DNA from: Straminergon stramineum
Taxonomy: Eukaryota > Streptophyta > Bryopsida > Hypnales > Calliergonaceae
Reading direction: 5' to 3'
Assembly: GCA_963920665.1 (NCBI GenBank)
Contig: OY987268.1
Span: 12,960,501-13,024,500, forward strand
DNA length: 64,000 bases
Shown: positions 10,701 through 23,613 of the stretch, piece after piece
Numbering within the stretch: the first letter of the stretch is position 1
How the letters are laid out: every line of letters starts with the position of its first letter
Program-made: the position numbers and the translations under genes
Notes under the pieces: model-generated
Told to the model about the DNA's origin: nothing
The model's database searches: none
Seen by the model: the letters and a program-made list of their open reading frames with translations, nothing else

Positions 10701-11924
10701 GAGTTGGTGCAAAATTCAAGATCCATCTTTTCATTTAATAAACAGTTGGAATGTCGTTTGCATCTTTGAAAGATGCAAAATTGAATGTCAATTTTAATTC
10801 AATTGGCGGTGCCTATTCTCTTACTTTGCCTTCCGCAAAGTTGCCGGGATGAAAGAAAGTCTTGGTACCCCAATCCTCGTGCTGCACAGACGCACAATGA
10901 ATATAAATGAATAATTGAAATAAGAAATGAGAGTGGTATGCTACCTAGGATCAAGCTAGCTAGAAGAACATAAATAACTCAAACGCATGAAGGTTGCCTA
11001 TGAATCCACAATGTTATCATTTCCATCTTTTCAGCACAAAATCGAGACCTAATCTAGTATCAATAGATGAGAATGTTAACAAAAAATTTAAAATTTGCAT
11101 TCTATGGTTATGGTTTGAAGGAAATGGAAAACTTCAAAGCCAGGATGAACACCGAGGGTGTTTCAAAGGATCAACCTGGATGCATAATGAATAACTTGCT
11201 GCAAAAGTTAGGACCTAGTTTGTGAAGTGAAACAAAAGAAGTGGACTCTTAGACACGGAACTCAAACCAACATATTAGGAATGGCGTCAAGATCATGCAA
11301 ACATTCTTCAGCAGTAGAGATGGTGGAACGGAGCCCACACCATCATATTTAGGAAAGAAATAAATTTGCAATATATGCAAGACTATGGGTAACTATTGTT
11401 GAATTGTTAAAGACTTGTTTCTCATGGGCAATCTTTTGTTTTTTCAGCATGTAAGGCCTCTCATTTATAATGCCAGGATCATGTTACAATGCAACTGATC
11501 AACCAAAAGTTTCAAGATTCAATGAAATGACCTAATATTTAGTCTCATAACCTTCTCAAGGCTTTGAGCTCTTCAAGGTTATTTAGACCATAATGGTGAT
11601 TTTACTTCCAAGGTGCTAGGATTTCATTCTAATGCATGGTATGCTCTTATTCACACATCAAAAGCCCAACAATTCCACATACTAAATATGAGAAAGGATT
11701 ACATAAGAATTGTCCAAGACTTATCTCTCATGAAGTTACCAATCCCACACTTCTATAACACGCATAAAGCTTTCTCACTCATAATTTTGATAATGTTGCC
11801 GAGGTACTAAGGATCCATCAAAAGTCCTGCAATTCAAAGTGCTTTCTGGAAAACTATCAAGACATGTACGATGGGATTCAGGAATGAGTCACTACTTGCT
11901 CTATCAGTTTGCCATTCAATTTTC
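7795..11924 (-). other. Upstream region of PNL locus 1; 5' exons unresolved
   Basis: AT-rich DNA conserved with locus 2 (about 49550-54007). It must contain or precede the missing 5' exon(s), because the kinase exon starts in phase 2 at an acceptor. Candidates are a strong minus donor CTTGCAAG/GTAAGG near 9717; a minus frame at 9939-10184 (MVAVMEDLDLSQEELERS...) kept in part at locus 2; and a minus block at about 10790-10890 with acceptor TCTGTGCAG followed by HEDWGTKTFFHPGN. None could be linked in frame with confidence. Two plus-strand frames (10994-11194 and 11613-11810) are also kept at locus 2 but match nothing recognised. Confidence 0.35.
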
Positions 11925-11928
11925 TTAA

Positions 11929-13150
11929 CCCCTTAAGGACCAAATGGTGTTTTTAGCAACGTAGCGATTTCAAGTAGCTTACTACGAATGGAATTTTTTT
12001 TTTTTTTCTTTGAAATTTTCACACAACATGTGCTCAAGGAGTAACTTTAAGGCCCAACAATTTTCATAACATTTGAATACATGATTAAAAAATTATTGTA
12101 TGATATGTAGTTTTTATTGCTCAACGGGCAGCTTGGGTAGCAAAAAAAACTTCTTTAAAAATTATTTTTTTTTAAAATAAAAATTTGAAATTGGTTTTTT
12201 GGATTTATGTATTCTAGAGAGCATTGAATCATTCCATTTTGATTGATGAGATGAAAGTTATGAAGAGTTTTAGTTGTGGGTAGTTATGGAATCTCCAATC
12301 TAAAATAAATTTTGAAGACCTCTATTTAACTCAATTTTCAATATTTTTGGAAAAAAATAAAAACTTTAGGTGCAGATTGTTTATTACAAAATTACACCAT
12401 TGGGATTGACATTTTTCAATTCTACAAATAAATTGTTCACAATTTAGTATTTTGAATCATTCTCCTGAGGGGACATTTGACGGCTCTAAGAGCCCATTTT
12501 AGGGTTGTCCCTTGCATTGTTCCCTGTGCTGCCAGAAATTGAGAACCAGTCTATAATGGATCGAATTTTTGAATTTTTCGAATATTTTAAAAAAAAATTC
12601 CCAACACTTTCTAAAAAGTGTTGATAAACTTCAAGTTGAATTAAAAACTATATTGTTTTCTGAAGTGCCACTGCTGCTATGGCGAGTTCTCATAGCTTAG
12701 GAACTCAAGATAACTTGCGGGCTCCTGGAGCCCTCAAATTTCATCTAATGCTATTTCTTTCTACTTACTAACTCTTTCCTATATGTTATATAATTCCAAA
12801 TAATCTAAAAAAATTTAAGCATGTAGCCAACTTGACTTGAAGAATGAATCCAAAGAGTTACAACCATTTTGGACATTTTTTCATAATAATCTAACCTTGT
12901 GAAATGCAGCTGCCCAGGGTTTTGCAGGGCCCTAAAAAAGCTTTTTGTCAATTTAAATGCTAATATCTTGCCATGTACACGGTGAAAATTTCTGAAAATT
13001 TTTCTACATCTTCTCAAACCAACGTAATACAAGATCCTATGGTTACATGTGCCCCCAAAATGTATTTTTCTAAAATTTGGTACTCGTACTAAAAATAGCA
13101 GTTTTGGAGCATGTTTGGCGAAAACATAATGAAATACATTTAAAGAATAA
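11929..13150 (+). mobile_element. piggyBac-like MITE copy, locus 1 upstream region
   Basis: Starts at TTAA (11925-11928) followed by CCCCTTAAGGACCAAATGG. The interior includes two family signatures: a stretch at about 12225-12420 (ATTCCATTTTGATTGATGAG...) and the CAAGATCCTA stretch near 13030. The right terminus is eroded near 13150. It was present before the segmental duplication, since locus 2 carries the same element. No transposase is encoded. Confidence 0.5.
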
Positions 13151-13220
13151 TCTCTTCCATCCATGGACGCTTAGAAGCACAGAAACCTACAGCCATGGCT
13201 GTTCTAGTGCTGTTCTAGTA

Positions 13221-13385
13221 CCAATTTTCAAGCAGCCTAACGCAGGGAACCACGCTCAGACTCCCACTTGAACACATGTTCAGTGCGCATACCTTACTTA
13301 CTACGGTGAGCATCCAAGAGCACCCAGGTTCGTCTATCTCGCTTGTAAGACACTCTCCAGCGACGAAATGACACAACACAGAAGT
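13221..13385 (-). other. 165-bp block identical in both PNL loci; possible 5' exon, locus 1
   Basis: GC-richer block that is base-for-base identical to 55346-55510, while the DNA on both sides differs at roughly one base in ten and has indels. On the minus strand one frame is open across all 55 codons. It contains an ATG at 13311-13313 followed after seven codons by a donor-like AGTAAG/GTATGC (GT at 13291-13292). Its place upstream of the receptor and its constraint suggest a first exon or leader. Coding status and linkage to the receptor are unproven; recent gene conversion is the alternative. Confidence 0.4.
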
Positions 13386-14590
13386 GCTACTCCACAGGCA
13401 AGAAGAACGTCACAGGTACGAGAGCACTCCCTCATCTTCTTCCTCCCTGTGTGCATGGGACGCACTTCCGAAACGCCGGAGCTGAAGAACCGCCAACAAA
13501 CTGATGCAGAGGGGCAAGAAAAACTTAAGCTTGCTGTAGAAAAGTTGGAGAGGCTGCTGGGGTTTGGGGGAGACGATGGGCATCGTCAGAGGAGCCTGGC
13601 ACGATGGGGGCCAATGGGGAGCCTGACATGATAGGCGCGTACCTGTGGTCAGGAGTGACTGTACTGGCACCCGTAGTGGTGGACTTGCAGACGAGAATAA
13701 GGTTGCGTGAGGACCACGCACAGGGGGGCCCAGCCAGTGTGAAGTACCGTACGCTGGGGTCAGATTCATTAGACCCCATACCGAAAGCATTTTTTTTTCG
13801 GTTTATTTTCCTCTGGTTAACTCGATATAGGATTTCTACAGTAGAGTTTCATTCTACAGGATTTGGAATATCTTATGACCTTTAGCATAGTTGAAAATAT
13901 TCTATGGCTTTTAATACTTTCGTTTCACAATATTATTGACACCTAGGGCTTTATCAATACTTGTGATTTTACTACTACTCATGGCTTTGGGTTCATGGTT
14001 TTTTTGAGGATTCCGATTGTTTTATTAATGTGTTTTCCACTATTCAATTATGTCATGTTATAATTTTTGAAAATTTCATTAGATGCCATATTTATTTATA
14101 TTTTGATTTAATTTTTCATGAATCTAACCCTAGCGTAGGGTAGTTTGGATGTGGTAACTTAGTGTACACTAGTGTGCCTTGTGCCATTGGCGCGATCAAA
14201 ATAAATGTAAAGTAATTTTCTAATTTTTTAACTCATAAAAACTTTGAAATTCAATAACTTTCATTATGTAGGTTCAAATGCCATAAAACAAGCAAATTTC
14301 TTTTCAAAATCTAACAATGTAGATGCTTAAGGAACCTTCTTATTAGTATGCTTACCAATTTTGACTATAAAACTTTATAGGAGTTGTGAGATTATAACAA
14401 GAAAAATGTACATATCCTATTTTTTGTATGATGCCCCTTCGCACAATATTTGAGAAATTTGCATATAAGAGTTTGAGGGGATTGGAGGTGACATGAACAA
14501 CTAAAAATTCTAATAGCACACTAAAATGCACTTCCAAAAAACTTAAGTTCAAATGAAGAGCTACTAAATTCATTACACAATTCACCTTGC
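13386..14590. other. GC-richer then AT-rich DNA without a recognised gene
   Basis: 13386-13725 is GC-richer and diverges quickly from its locus 2 counterpart through indels. Long frames exist on both strands (for example minus 13410-13790), but they are not kept at locus 2. From about 13990 the similarity to locus 2 stops and AT-rich DNA follows. Confidence 0.4.
13726..13785 (-). promoter_or_regulatory. Candidate promoter-proximal block of PNL locus 1
   Basis: The plus-strand sequence begins with GGGCCCA (TGGGCCC on the minus strand, like the plant site II/TCP element), continues with a short palindromic run containing two GTAC cores, and ends in GACCCCATACC. The same arrangement is conserved at 55819-55878, upstream of the identical 165-bp block. 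The position fits a promoter for minus-strand transcription. No clear TATA box was identified. Confidence 0.25.
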
Positions 14591-15024
14591 AATTGTTGAA
14601 ATGCGATTTTTTTCAGAAGTAGAAATTGCAAATAACTCCAAATCAACACTTGAATGTTTAAATTTTCAATGGAGAAAACCAAAAAAAAATACTTTATTCT
14701 TTCCAATGGGACCATTTTCAAAGCAAATGGATAAAGACAATTTTATAGGTCTCAAATCAAGTGAAATTGGAAAACTTTGTTGAAGGCCAGGAAATGAAGT
14801 ATAATGGCAAGCTTTACAATTCACTAATGGTACATACATGCCTTTGAAGACCTCTCCAAAATCAAATAATTACCTTTTTCAATGAAAAATTAAAGTTTTC
14901 AATGATTCACCTTCAAAATTGCCTATAATTTTTGTTTGAAATGGTTAAAGGAATATAATTGTCCATACCAAAAAAAACCTAAAGTATTAGATCGACCATA
15001 TAGAGTCAATTGGGCTATTAGGGG
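14591..15024 (-). mobile_element. Partial piggyBac-like MITE copy (reverse orientation)
   Basis: Read on the minus strand from 15024 it begins CCCCTAATAGCCC next to TTAA (15025-15028). It then shares a series of phrases with 23614-23985, including TATATGGTC, TTTCACTTGATTTGAGA and AAATGGTCCCA in the same order. Noncoding. Confidence 0.55.
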
Positions 15025-15028
15025 TTAA

Positions 15029-15510
15029 AGGATGCTGCAAGCCCTACAAGCAATTTGAAAGTCAAAACCTGAATTTCCATGTAGTTCTTGATTTCAAATT
15101 CTTTTGAGATTTACTATAAAAAATTTGCTTCAAGAATCTACTTCTTATTTCATTTTCATTTTTTTCAAAATGATGAAATTTAGACTTCTTGTGACACTTT
15201 GAAGATAGCATCTTGAAAGCTCAAATCACCCCTCTTTTGAATTATTTCTATCAAATTTCTCTTGGCGTGAGCTCTAGCAATACAACAATTTACACCGCGA
15301 TGTTTTGTCACTATTATTTCCATTTTTTCAATAGATATTTTATAAGATTTAAAACATTTTGTAATTTCTATGATTTTTACAAATTTATATTTTTTAAATC
15401 ATATAAAATTCAATTTGATGTTTTTAATTATGAAGAAAAAATGAGGATAAATCGTGCATGTGAAAAATATCAAAATTTTGAAATGTGTATTTTAACTACT
15501 TAAACCCTTG
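15029..15510 (-). mobile_element. Partial short piggyBac-like MITE (inverted copy of 56705-57240)
   Basis: The plus sequence from GCTGCAAGC near 15033 to TGTGTATTTTA near 15495 aligns with the reverse complement of 56705-57240. Shared phrases include TTTGAAGATAGCATCTTGAA, AATTTCTCTTGG and ATATAAAATTCAATTTGAT. It abuts the previous element at a shared TTAA. Confidence 0.55.
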
Positions 15511-17729
15511 TCTGAAGACAACATGGCACCTCTAATCCTGCCTGAATCACTTTGACCATGAACTACTCACATTAAAAAGGGACTTTGTATGAAAAGAAAT
15601 GAAGTCATCACACTGGATGCAACTAGTATGTGGGTGCAAATTTCAGAATTTCATTTACATCTAATGTGGAAGCCTGAAATTGGAGTGATCTCACTAATTT
15701 CTAAATCGAGTTCTTTCCTTTTTTAAGTCTTTAATTGAGAAGTCATTCTCTTATCGTAGTATTGTTGTCTGTTCCCGCCAGCTTTGATAAATTTTTGTAT
15801 GAAACTTCAGGGTGACTGTATTGTACTTTAATTTATCATACTGTACAGGCTTGACTGAGCTGTGGCATTTGAACTTCCACACTTGCTAAGCTTAAGCTTT
15901 CAGTTACTTCCTAAAAGTTTTTTTGTTTTTTTTGAAACAAATGAAACTAGTTCCATTGCAGAAGGAATACTTCCTAAGTTAAGTTAGACTCGGTCCTTGC
16001 AGGTCAGCCATTGTAGATTTTGTGCTGAAAACATTCCTTTGTACATGTGATATTAAGTTACCTGATTTTGCTGTGGCCTAGGGTGAACTTCCACATTTGA
16101 GGAATTAAAGCTGGAAGCACAGGGGTTCAACTATCATTTATTTTAGGCAGTGCAGAAAGCATAATCACTGGAAGGATGGAGCTATTTCTATCCATGTGAA
16201 TGGATAAAATTTACAATTTATGGATGAAGTTTTTTTATTCATCCAGAATGGTGTACAGTCATCCAAAAGAGAGTGATATTGTCTTAAGAATGGGTAGTAA
16301 ATTAGTGATTTCATCCATTGAAAAGCAAGAATATTTTGCCAAATATTCTCTCTAAAAAAATTCATTGCTTTTTAGCAAAAATTCACTCCAAAAAACAACC
16401 CTATAGAAGCACTACTTGCACTTGAAACCTGGTTAGAAAAGTTATTTTCGTGGAACTTTAATACTTCTTCTTGTCATGTAGGTTTGATTCACCTCTTACT
16501 CCTCAAGTCAACCCTTAAAGAACATTTCATATTTGGACTTGGTCAAACTTCATTAAATGTCAAGCCTAAGGTGTATGATTTATTTTCAACAATGTTAAGC
16601 ATTTCAGCATATGTCTGATTGAATCATGGTGGGGGGCATAATTTTCTCCGGTCAAGGAATAGAAATAATGAAGATTGCACTCTTTTTTGCTAATTTTTTT
16701 ATCAAACAAGCTTGGAATTAGAAGAAATTCATCCTTCAAGCCCAGAGGCATATTTTGAGCAGAAATTGTGAAAAATTGCTACTTTTTAGGGCAGCGAGAA
16801 AAAAATGAAAAGAAAAAGTTTTTTTTCCAGAAGTTAACCATACAAATTTGTACTAGACCACTATGAGAATGTGTGGAAAAAAGTTCAGAACCTTTGACCG
16901 CACGGATTGAAAGATTATAATGTTGGAGGTTAGAAGAATAAGTGTTTTTTTCAACCTTGCCCAATGGGGCCAACATCCTTTAACTCCTCCTAGAGTGAGA
17001 TTTTTACACTACAAATGGTTATTTTTTGGACATTTGCATCTTGTATCATGTAAGCTATATATACTTGCCAAAATTTAGAAGTAAATGTGGAGTTTTCCAA
17101 AAGCTACCCAATTAAGAAAAATAGTTTAGGGCAGCATAACTTTTGATCCAGGCACCCAATCGGAAAAAAATGATATTCCCACTTAGGGCTACATGTTCAC
17201 ACTTTGTATCAAAATTTGAAGAACATCCAATCAAAATTGACTTCATAGGAACCTACCCAGATTCTCAATTGTTTGTTCAATGGACAATTGTCCTCTAGGA
17301 AGTAAGGAAGTGTATATTATAGTTTGACTTGTTCTTGATGTATATACAAACCTATTTTCAAAAAGGACAAAACTAAAAATTGATCTTAGCAACTTCATTA
17401 GGTGACAATTTGTTATTTGCCACACAATAATGAAGTTACTAAGACCACATCATATCCCCCTCATTTATGAAAATAGATCACCCTATCTTGCACAAATGGG
17501 ATTGGAGTTGGAAACATGTTGTATACCTTATGAGGAAAGAGACACCAATAGAATTGTCAAAAAATTACAACCTTGATTGTAGATATTGATGTGGGTTGAG
17601 AAAAGCACAATATTTCTAACATTTGTTACAACAACATGACAAAACAAAAATCTCAAAAACTTGGTGTTGGTAGTAAGAGAACTACATCTAATTGTATCCC
17701 AAGAAGCAATTGAGCAATGTTCCTACCAA
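15511..17729. other. AT-rich intergenic DNA with repeat fragments
   Basis: No convincing gene. At 16512-16565 there is an isolated terminus that matches the left end of the 56705-57240 MITE (CCCTTAAAGAAC then ACTTGGTCAAACTTCATTA). At about 15915-15963 a T-rich run followed by GAAACAAATGAAAC and TTCCATTG resembles 19505-19560, so these are probably two copies of another old element. Confidence 0.4.
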
Positions 17730-18624
17730 CCCCTAGAAGACCAAGTATCCCCTTAGGACACTACAAAGTTTAGTTAGGTTCCTATGATCTCAATTTCTAA
17801 TGTGATTTTGTTGAAACTTTTTTTGAAGATAGAAAAATACATTAGCTTTTGGAGAACATATTTTTATTCCAATCAATGCTTGAAAGTAAAAGTTATGCCA
17901 CTTGAGTCCAAAACAAAGATCATTGTAAAGTACATAAATGTCAAAATAAAAATTTTAAATTTTTATTTCTCATAGAATGTTTTTTTGTCTATATGAAAAG
18001 ATTCAATTCATTATAATTGGGACTTGTAATGAGAAAGTTATAGGCAATCTAAGCATCTTCTTGAAAAAATAACTTATAGGATTTATTTTTTAATGTAATT
18101 TTCTTCATTTTTTCCAAAAAGAATTTTTTCACACGGTTAAGTTTCCTTGCATTGCTAGAACAATCTCACTATTGGGATTATTGTATTTCAATTCCATCTT
18201 AGAGTTATTAATGATTTCAATTTTTGTTCAATCTCAAACCTATATTCTACTTAACAATTTTTTAGAGAATGAAAATTGAGTGAATTTTTTTGAATTTTTT
18301 TCTTAAACTTCCTATTCAATTTCATAACAATTTTTTTGCTTAATTCAAAATTTGTAGTACAAAAAATCGTAGTTGAAAAGATTCAAAGTCAAAAAATTTA
18401 GTCTCGGAAGGAGCAAAAAACTTGTTTTCTTCACTTGAAATATGGATAGATATCTTGCAATCTTTGTGGTCAAAGTTTTTGAAATTCTATCACACATTCT
18501 TAAAATTGTGTAGTGCAAGATCCTACAATTAGATATGGTACAAAATAAATTTTCAAATTTTTGCATCTTGCAATAGAAATTGAGTGCTTTTTGCCAAAAG
18601 AAAAAGGTCTTAATTCTTAAGGGG
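17730..18624 (+). mobile_element. Decayed piggyBac-like MITE copy
   Basis: The left terminus is CCCCTAGAAGACCAAG at 17730. The right terminus is TTAAGGGG at 18617-18624. The interior keeps both family signatures at the expected spacing: the ATTCAATTCATTATAATTGGG stretch near 18005 and GCAAGATCCTACAATTAG near 18506. Noncoding and diverged. Confidence 0.45.
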
Positions 18625-21600
18625 TGAAAATACTTTAATTCTTTGTTGGAAGTCAAGAGAGTCGCTATTCTAAATTCTCTTTTTAGGAATTATTTGAAGA
18701 CTATGTCTGAATAAACTATGAAAAATCAAAGTGCCAAAAAACAACCGCGGGCTCTTATTCTAGGCTCTCATGCATAGAGACAAATACTTTATTTTTACAC
18801 AAGAATTTGTAGGAGAAGAGTAGAAAAGACCACAATTAGGTGCAATTACCTTAGCAAAGAAACAATCATCCTAGACCTCTAAGAGAAAGATTACCAAATA
18901 AAATTAACCTCAAATGCTCATGTTTCAAGGATGCGAACCAGAATCACTCACCTTGCTCCTGGAAATTTGAAGCTCCTCCAGGTTTCCAAGCCTTGACATT
19001 GAGCAATGGAGACAAAAGATTTGAGCATTCACAAACAATAAGCTGAGTTGATAGTCCAAAAATTACGGTTCAACTTCAGTAAAAACTAGAGCAAATTGGA
19101 AGCATTAAATCAAGGTGTTCGCGGCATCCGTACCTGCGAGATTTTCTTTTTCTTTTTTTTTACCTGTCAGATTCTTGATATCCGGCTTCTTGGAAGCTTA
19201 TAGTCAATTATAATAACCTTCGTAACATAATTTGATAAGTATTAATTGTTCATTTCATTGCTCAATTCATTGTTCCATTTCATTGATTCATTACAAAAAA
19301 TCTGAACCCTGCAAAAGGCAGTTTCAGTTTCAGCACCCCTGCAGTGCAAATACAGAACAAATTTAAAATATTAATTAATTAATTAAATTTCAAATTGCCA
19401 ATCTGGTGTGGCACTAGTAGCTGTCCCGGTAGCTTTGTTCTCAGGCTGCTCCAAACCAGCTACAGTGGTGCTCAAGAGATTTTATTCATTTCCTCAAACC
19501 TGTTATTTTTTTTTGAAACACATGGACAATTTCCATTGATAAGGGGGAAATGTACACAGAACCAGAGGACAAGTCCTCGGCGGCAATTTTTAAGTTTTAC
19601 GAGCAAAGCAAAATTTTATTTTTTATTTTTTTTCTCAAGGCAAAACAAGGAACAGGGCAAGGGAACTGCGGGGTCCCAACCAACCAGGACCAACACAATC
19701 CAGGTCAGGAGAGAGACAGGCCGGAAGCCTAAGCCACCCGGGAGGAAGGGAGAGAGAGGCCGAAGGCCTCTCAAGAGATGCATTCCATTTGGGGATGATT
19801 CAACTTCCAATGCACCTAAACCCCAAAAAATCAAACTGAAGCCATGTGATGTCTAAACGATGGAGAAAAATGTTGACCATGTCAGGATAGAGCTCACACA
19901 AATTCGCTGTTTTGAGCCATGCCACCCGAGGACCAGGCCTCATTGTTGACAAACCTGTTATTTTTAGTTACTACTGATCTGGTTCAGGCAACTAACTTGC
20001 TGGACGAAGTTGTGAGCTCTGGAATGGTAGGTAGCTTTGGGTTACCATTAAGCCAAACAACAAGTGAAAAATGGCTTCTTCTCAATTGACGAACAACAGC
20101 CAGGTTCAGGTTTTGTTGCTTACAAGTCTATGTGTATTAGGAGACTTGTGAAATTTGTGGTTCTTTTTTTCCTTGCGAGAACTATGACACATTGTTAGTA
20201 AGCTTAAGACACCTCACATGCGACATTTGACATCATAATTTGACATTGGTTGCTATGGGTGAAGGTGAGGCTTACTACGTCAAGGAACAATTGAATTTTG
20301 TGACATTTCTCACCCTATTCAAAGATTTTAGTGCCATGAGAAGTTTTTGAAGACTCTTAATAGGCTATAATTTACCATCTGGATAATTTGTCTATATGTG
20401 GCTTTATTATATAGCTTTTTTGACGCATTGAGTCTTATTTTTTTTCAAAAATATTCAAGAAAGCTTTGGACATCATTGGGACACTTTATTGCATTTGTCC
20501 TTATTTGCTATACTAGTTTGATACTAATTTATGACTGTATCATATACAAAATTGCTCATGAAAAAAGTTGATGGTACTTAGGATAGTTTTGGAAAAAAAT
20601 GGTATGGTTTGTTGTCTGAAAAGAAGTAGAATGGAAATGCTTAGATAAGTGCATGTTTGAGGATGTTTTAGAGAAAGCTTTTTTTTCCACTATAATTGCA
20701 CCACTGCCATGCAAACTCACGACCTTCTGCAAGGCTCATAATTTTCCTAATGTGTTGAATTCTTTGTTCAAAAGTGTAAGAAATGAGTACTTGAGTGTTT
20801 CTATTAGTGCAAGCTTCTCAAATTGACAATGCATTTCAACTCCTATACATAATTAAGGAAGTGGCTACTTTTGACCATTTCAACACTAAGGGGGTGATGA
20901 TGTATGAGATGCTCCAGGGCTTCCCAAATTGGTGATGTGTGAGATGTCATGAAAACAAGAAAGAAATGTCTTGTGTTCTTGAGTGGCATGTGTATTTTGG
21001 AGTTCGTACTATTTACTAAGATTCTCTAAAAGTATTGTTATTATATTTTGTTCAAACACTGATGGTTTAATATTCATTTGAAGATGACTATATGTATGCA
21101 ATATGGCTATTAGCAAAAAGTCCTATCTTTTTAGTAGACGAAACCACCATGAATAAGAGCCTTTTGCCATGTATCAATGGGTGGGTGCATTCACCAATAC
21201 TGAAATAGAGAAAGTAGTGTTATGTTCCTTTTGTAGTGTGGAATGCATAAATATCGATGGAATTCATTTTCCAATGATCAATGGAACTCTTTTTGTCTTT
21301 TAGTACTTTTTGTGTCCATTGGGCTCATATGGTAGGAGGCCCTAGGTGGGCACCATTCCAAATCATGGTTCCCAAGGTTGACCAAATGGGTGAAGTTGTG
21401 CATTCCATCTACAATGATTAGATTATTGCTTTAGGGACTTAGCAATGTAAGGTTCCATAATCATGCATATCCAAAATCACAAATCACAACTCAAAGAACA
21501 AAAAAAAAATTTAATGTTTCAAGGCTAACAACTAGGAGTGACTTGAATTTAAAATCGTCTTATTCTAGATTGCACAAAAACATTATATCATATTATTAAT

Positions 21601-22400
21601 TTGATAGTATATACGCATCTTCAAACATTATTGAAGACCCAAGAATATAAGTTCAATGCAAAGAATCTATCCCTAGTGTAAATCAAAGATACTAGAGTTG
21701 ACTTCCAAATACTAAAATTACCCAAATTTTACAAAAAAAGGCAAAAATATGAAATTATGCTGGAAATGTGCAATAGTTGGAAGATGAGAATCATAATTGT
21801 TTGGACAAAAAATAATTAGGGATAAACTCATGAAAAGTAGGAGCTACAACTTTTCTATTTCCGGAAAACTATTTTTAACAACGAATTTGAACTTTTTGGT
21901 TGGCAACAAGGCAAAGCTACTCCTTAATTGTAGTTTCTCCCAACCCACATTAAAAGTGAAAGTATCATGAAACTTTGTAAAAGCAATTTTCAACATTGAA
22001 AAACTCAAAAGTTCTTTCTCAATTCCAACACAACATGGAAGTTAGTTCTTAGATTGGTTCATCCCTAAACCTTAAATATTATTCCCTATAAGGAAATGAC
22101 ATTTTGTTTAGCTTCAATCATTACTTTTGATGAACAAGAAATTATTTGGACAAAAGTTTATCTCAAAGCACCATTTGACTTTGTTCATGCATCATCGAGA
22201 ATATAACTTTAAGGCACTCATAAGAAAAACAAGATGATTAAAAATTATTGACAAAATTGAACAACTAAATAAATTTAACCTGAGCTCAACTATTCAAATC
22301 TATGCTTATTAAGCATTGTTGTACTTTCAATGACTTTCAAGCCCAACTTTTATGTGAGCTAAGCTTGTGTTTAACATTTTTGAGCAATAGCTAGAAGCAC
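18625..22400. other. Intergenic DNA without a recognised gene
   Basis: Mostly AT-rich. A GC-richer patch at 19395-19860 starts with a T run and GAAACACATGGACAATTTCCATTG and gives long frames on both strands. The frames match nothing known and are probably part of an old retroelement. A 14-codon minus stretch ending in donor AGCAAG/GTGAGT at 18951 reads RLGNLEELQISRSK, like one LRR strand, but stands alone. Confidence 0.35.
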
Positions 22401-22408
22401 ATTTTTAA

Positions 22409-22920
22409 CCCCTAAAGGTTCAAAGTCTTGAAATGAATCTTTTAGAATTTTGAATAAGTTCCTATGATGTTAGATTTTATTGCAATATTTGAAACCTTTT
22501 GGGGGAGTCGGAGAATGTACTATCTTTATGGGGATATAATTTCTATTTCACTTATTGCTTTGAAGAATTAATTATGCCTTTCTAAATACAAAATTCTTGA
22601 ATCTAGGTAATAAGAAAAAGAATTCAAAAATTCAAAATGAATATTTTGTAATTTTTTTCTAATAGAATATGTTTATGTTTTTTAAAAATATTTGTCTAAT
22701 TCCATTTGGATAAGTGATGTGAAAATTATGAAGTGCCTTGTTTCGTGGGCAATTGGGGAATAATGTTTAGGATTTGTTTCAAAACTCCATCTTCACAATT
22801 TTTCAAATTAAAACACCTTCATGAGGTGGATTACTTGCTACAACAATCAACCATTAGGAATGACATGTTTCAATGCTATTTTAGAACTACAAAAACCTTG
22901 CCTTTTAATATAAAGTAGTC
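22409..22920 (+). mobile_element. Partial piggyBac-like MITE copy (left end)
   Basis: TTAA (22405-22408) is followed by CCCCTAAAGGTTCAAAG. About 240-510 bp in, the sequence at 22650-22920 aligns with the element interior at 12225-12470 (AATTCCATTTGGATAAGTGA, then the AACCATTAGGAATGACAT stretch). No right terminus was found. Confidence 0.45.
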
Positions 22921-23445
22921 AAAATTAATGTCTATTCATAGGCTTAACCGAGTAGTGTCATATATAGATTAAAAATCTATGAAAGTGAGTGCAGGTCTAT
23001 TGTATAAGTAGTGCTTGAGAATACAAATAACCACATATCAAGGTAGAATGACATAAAATTATACATCCATTGCTTGAAAGGAGCTTGTTTCCAAAAATTC
23101 TCAAACATGAATTCTTGATATGAAGGCTCAACCTCACCTATGCTCATCTCAAAATAAAAAAGAAGCCAATGTAATGTTTGTGAGGATGCACAAGGTGTCC
23201 TTTATTGATGCCAATTGCTATCTATGTCACAAATCCAAAAAATCCTAGAAAGAAAATGTAGTAAGCAAATGTTACAAATTAGAAAACAAATCTCAAGCTT
23301 TAACAAACTCTTACCAAAAGATACCCTTGTTATTCCAGTTCCAGTTACAAGCTAGAACCTCAAAAGTTGCATACAAGTCCTCCTAACTTCAACAAAATTG
23401 AATTGCCACAAAACAAGGAAAGGAATCACTATATGTTCATTAGTT

Positions 23446-23581
23446 TACTAGAAGAAAACCTTGTTGCTCTCAACACAATCTACAAATTTGCAAATTTTGC
23501 ATTGAAATTGATGTTACTATGTTACAGAAAACAAAAACATCCTGTAGATTGTGTTGAGAGCAACAAGGTTTTCTTCTATTG
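23446..23581. mobile_element. CACTA-like MITE with perfect 36-bp inverted repeat
   Basis: Arms 23449-23484 and 23543-23578 are exact reverse complements (TAGAAGAAAACCTTGTTGCT... inward) around a 58-nt centre. The outer bases TACTAGAAGAAAAC and CAATAGAAGAAAAC resemble the plant CACTA terminus CACTACAAGAAAA. The perfect pairing in an otherwise decayed region suggests a recent insertion or arm homogenisation. A clear 3-bp target duplication was not seen. Confidence 0.65.
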
Positions 23582-23613
23582 TTTGGAGGGAAATCCATGT
23601 AGAAGCCATTTAA

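Larger units (their letters stand above)
4400..13990. repeat. Segmental duplication, copy 1 (PNL locus 1 and upstream region)
   Basis: From the non-repeat part of the LRR exon through the kinase exon and about 6 kb upstream, this stretch aligns in the same orientation with about 46160-56290, with roughly 90-95 percent identity by eye and small indels. Similarity fades after the shared sequence around 13900-13990 (matching about 56150-56290). Confidence 0.85.

Noticed and set aside
13410..13790. 126-codon minus-strand frame in the GC-rich block
   Set aside because: Not preserved at locus 2, overlaps the promoter-like block and matches no known family.
18952..19010. Single LRR-like exon RLGNLEELQISRSK with a GTGAGT donor
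   Set aside because: Only 14 codons, no partner exon within several kb, and no clear acceptor.
19395..19856. 153-codon frame in a GC-richer patch
   Set aside because: Low-complexity, overlapping frames on both strands, preceded by a T run and a phrase shared with 15915-15963; better explained as an old repeat.
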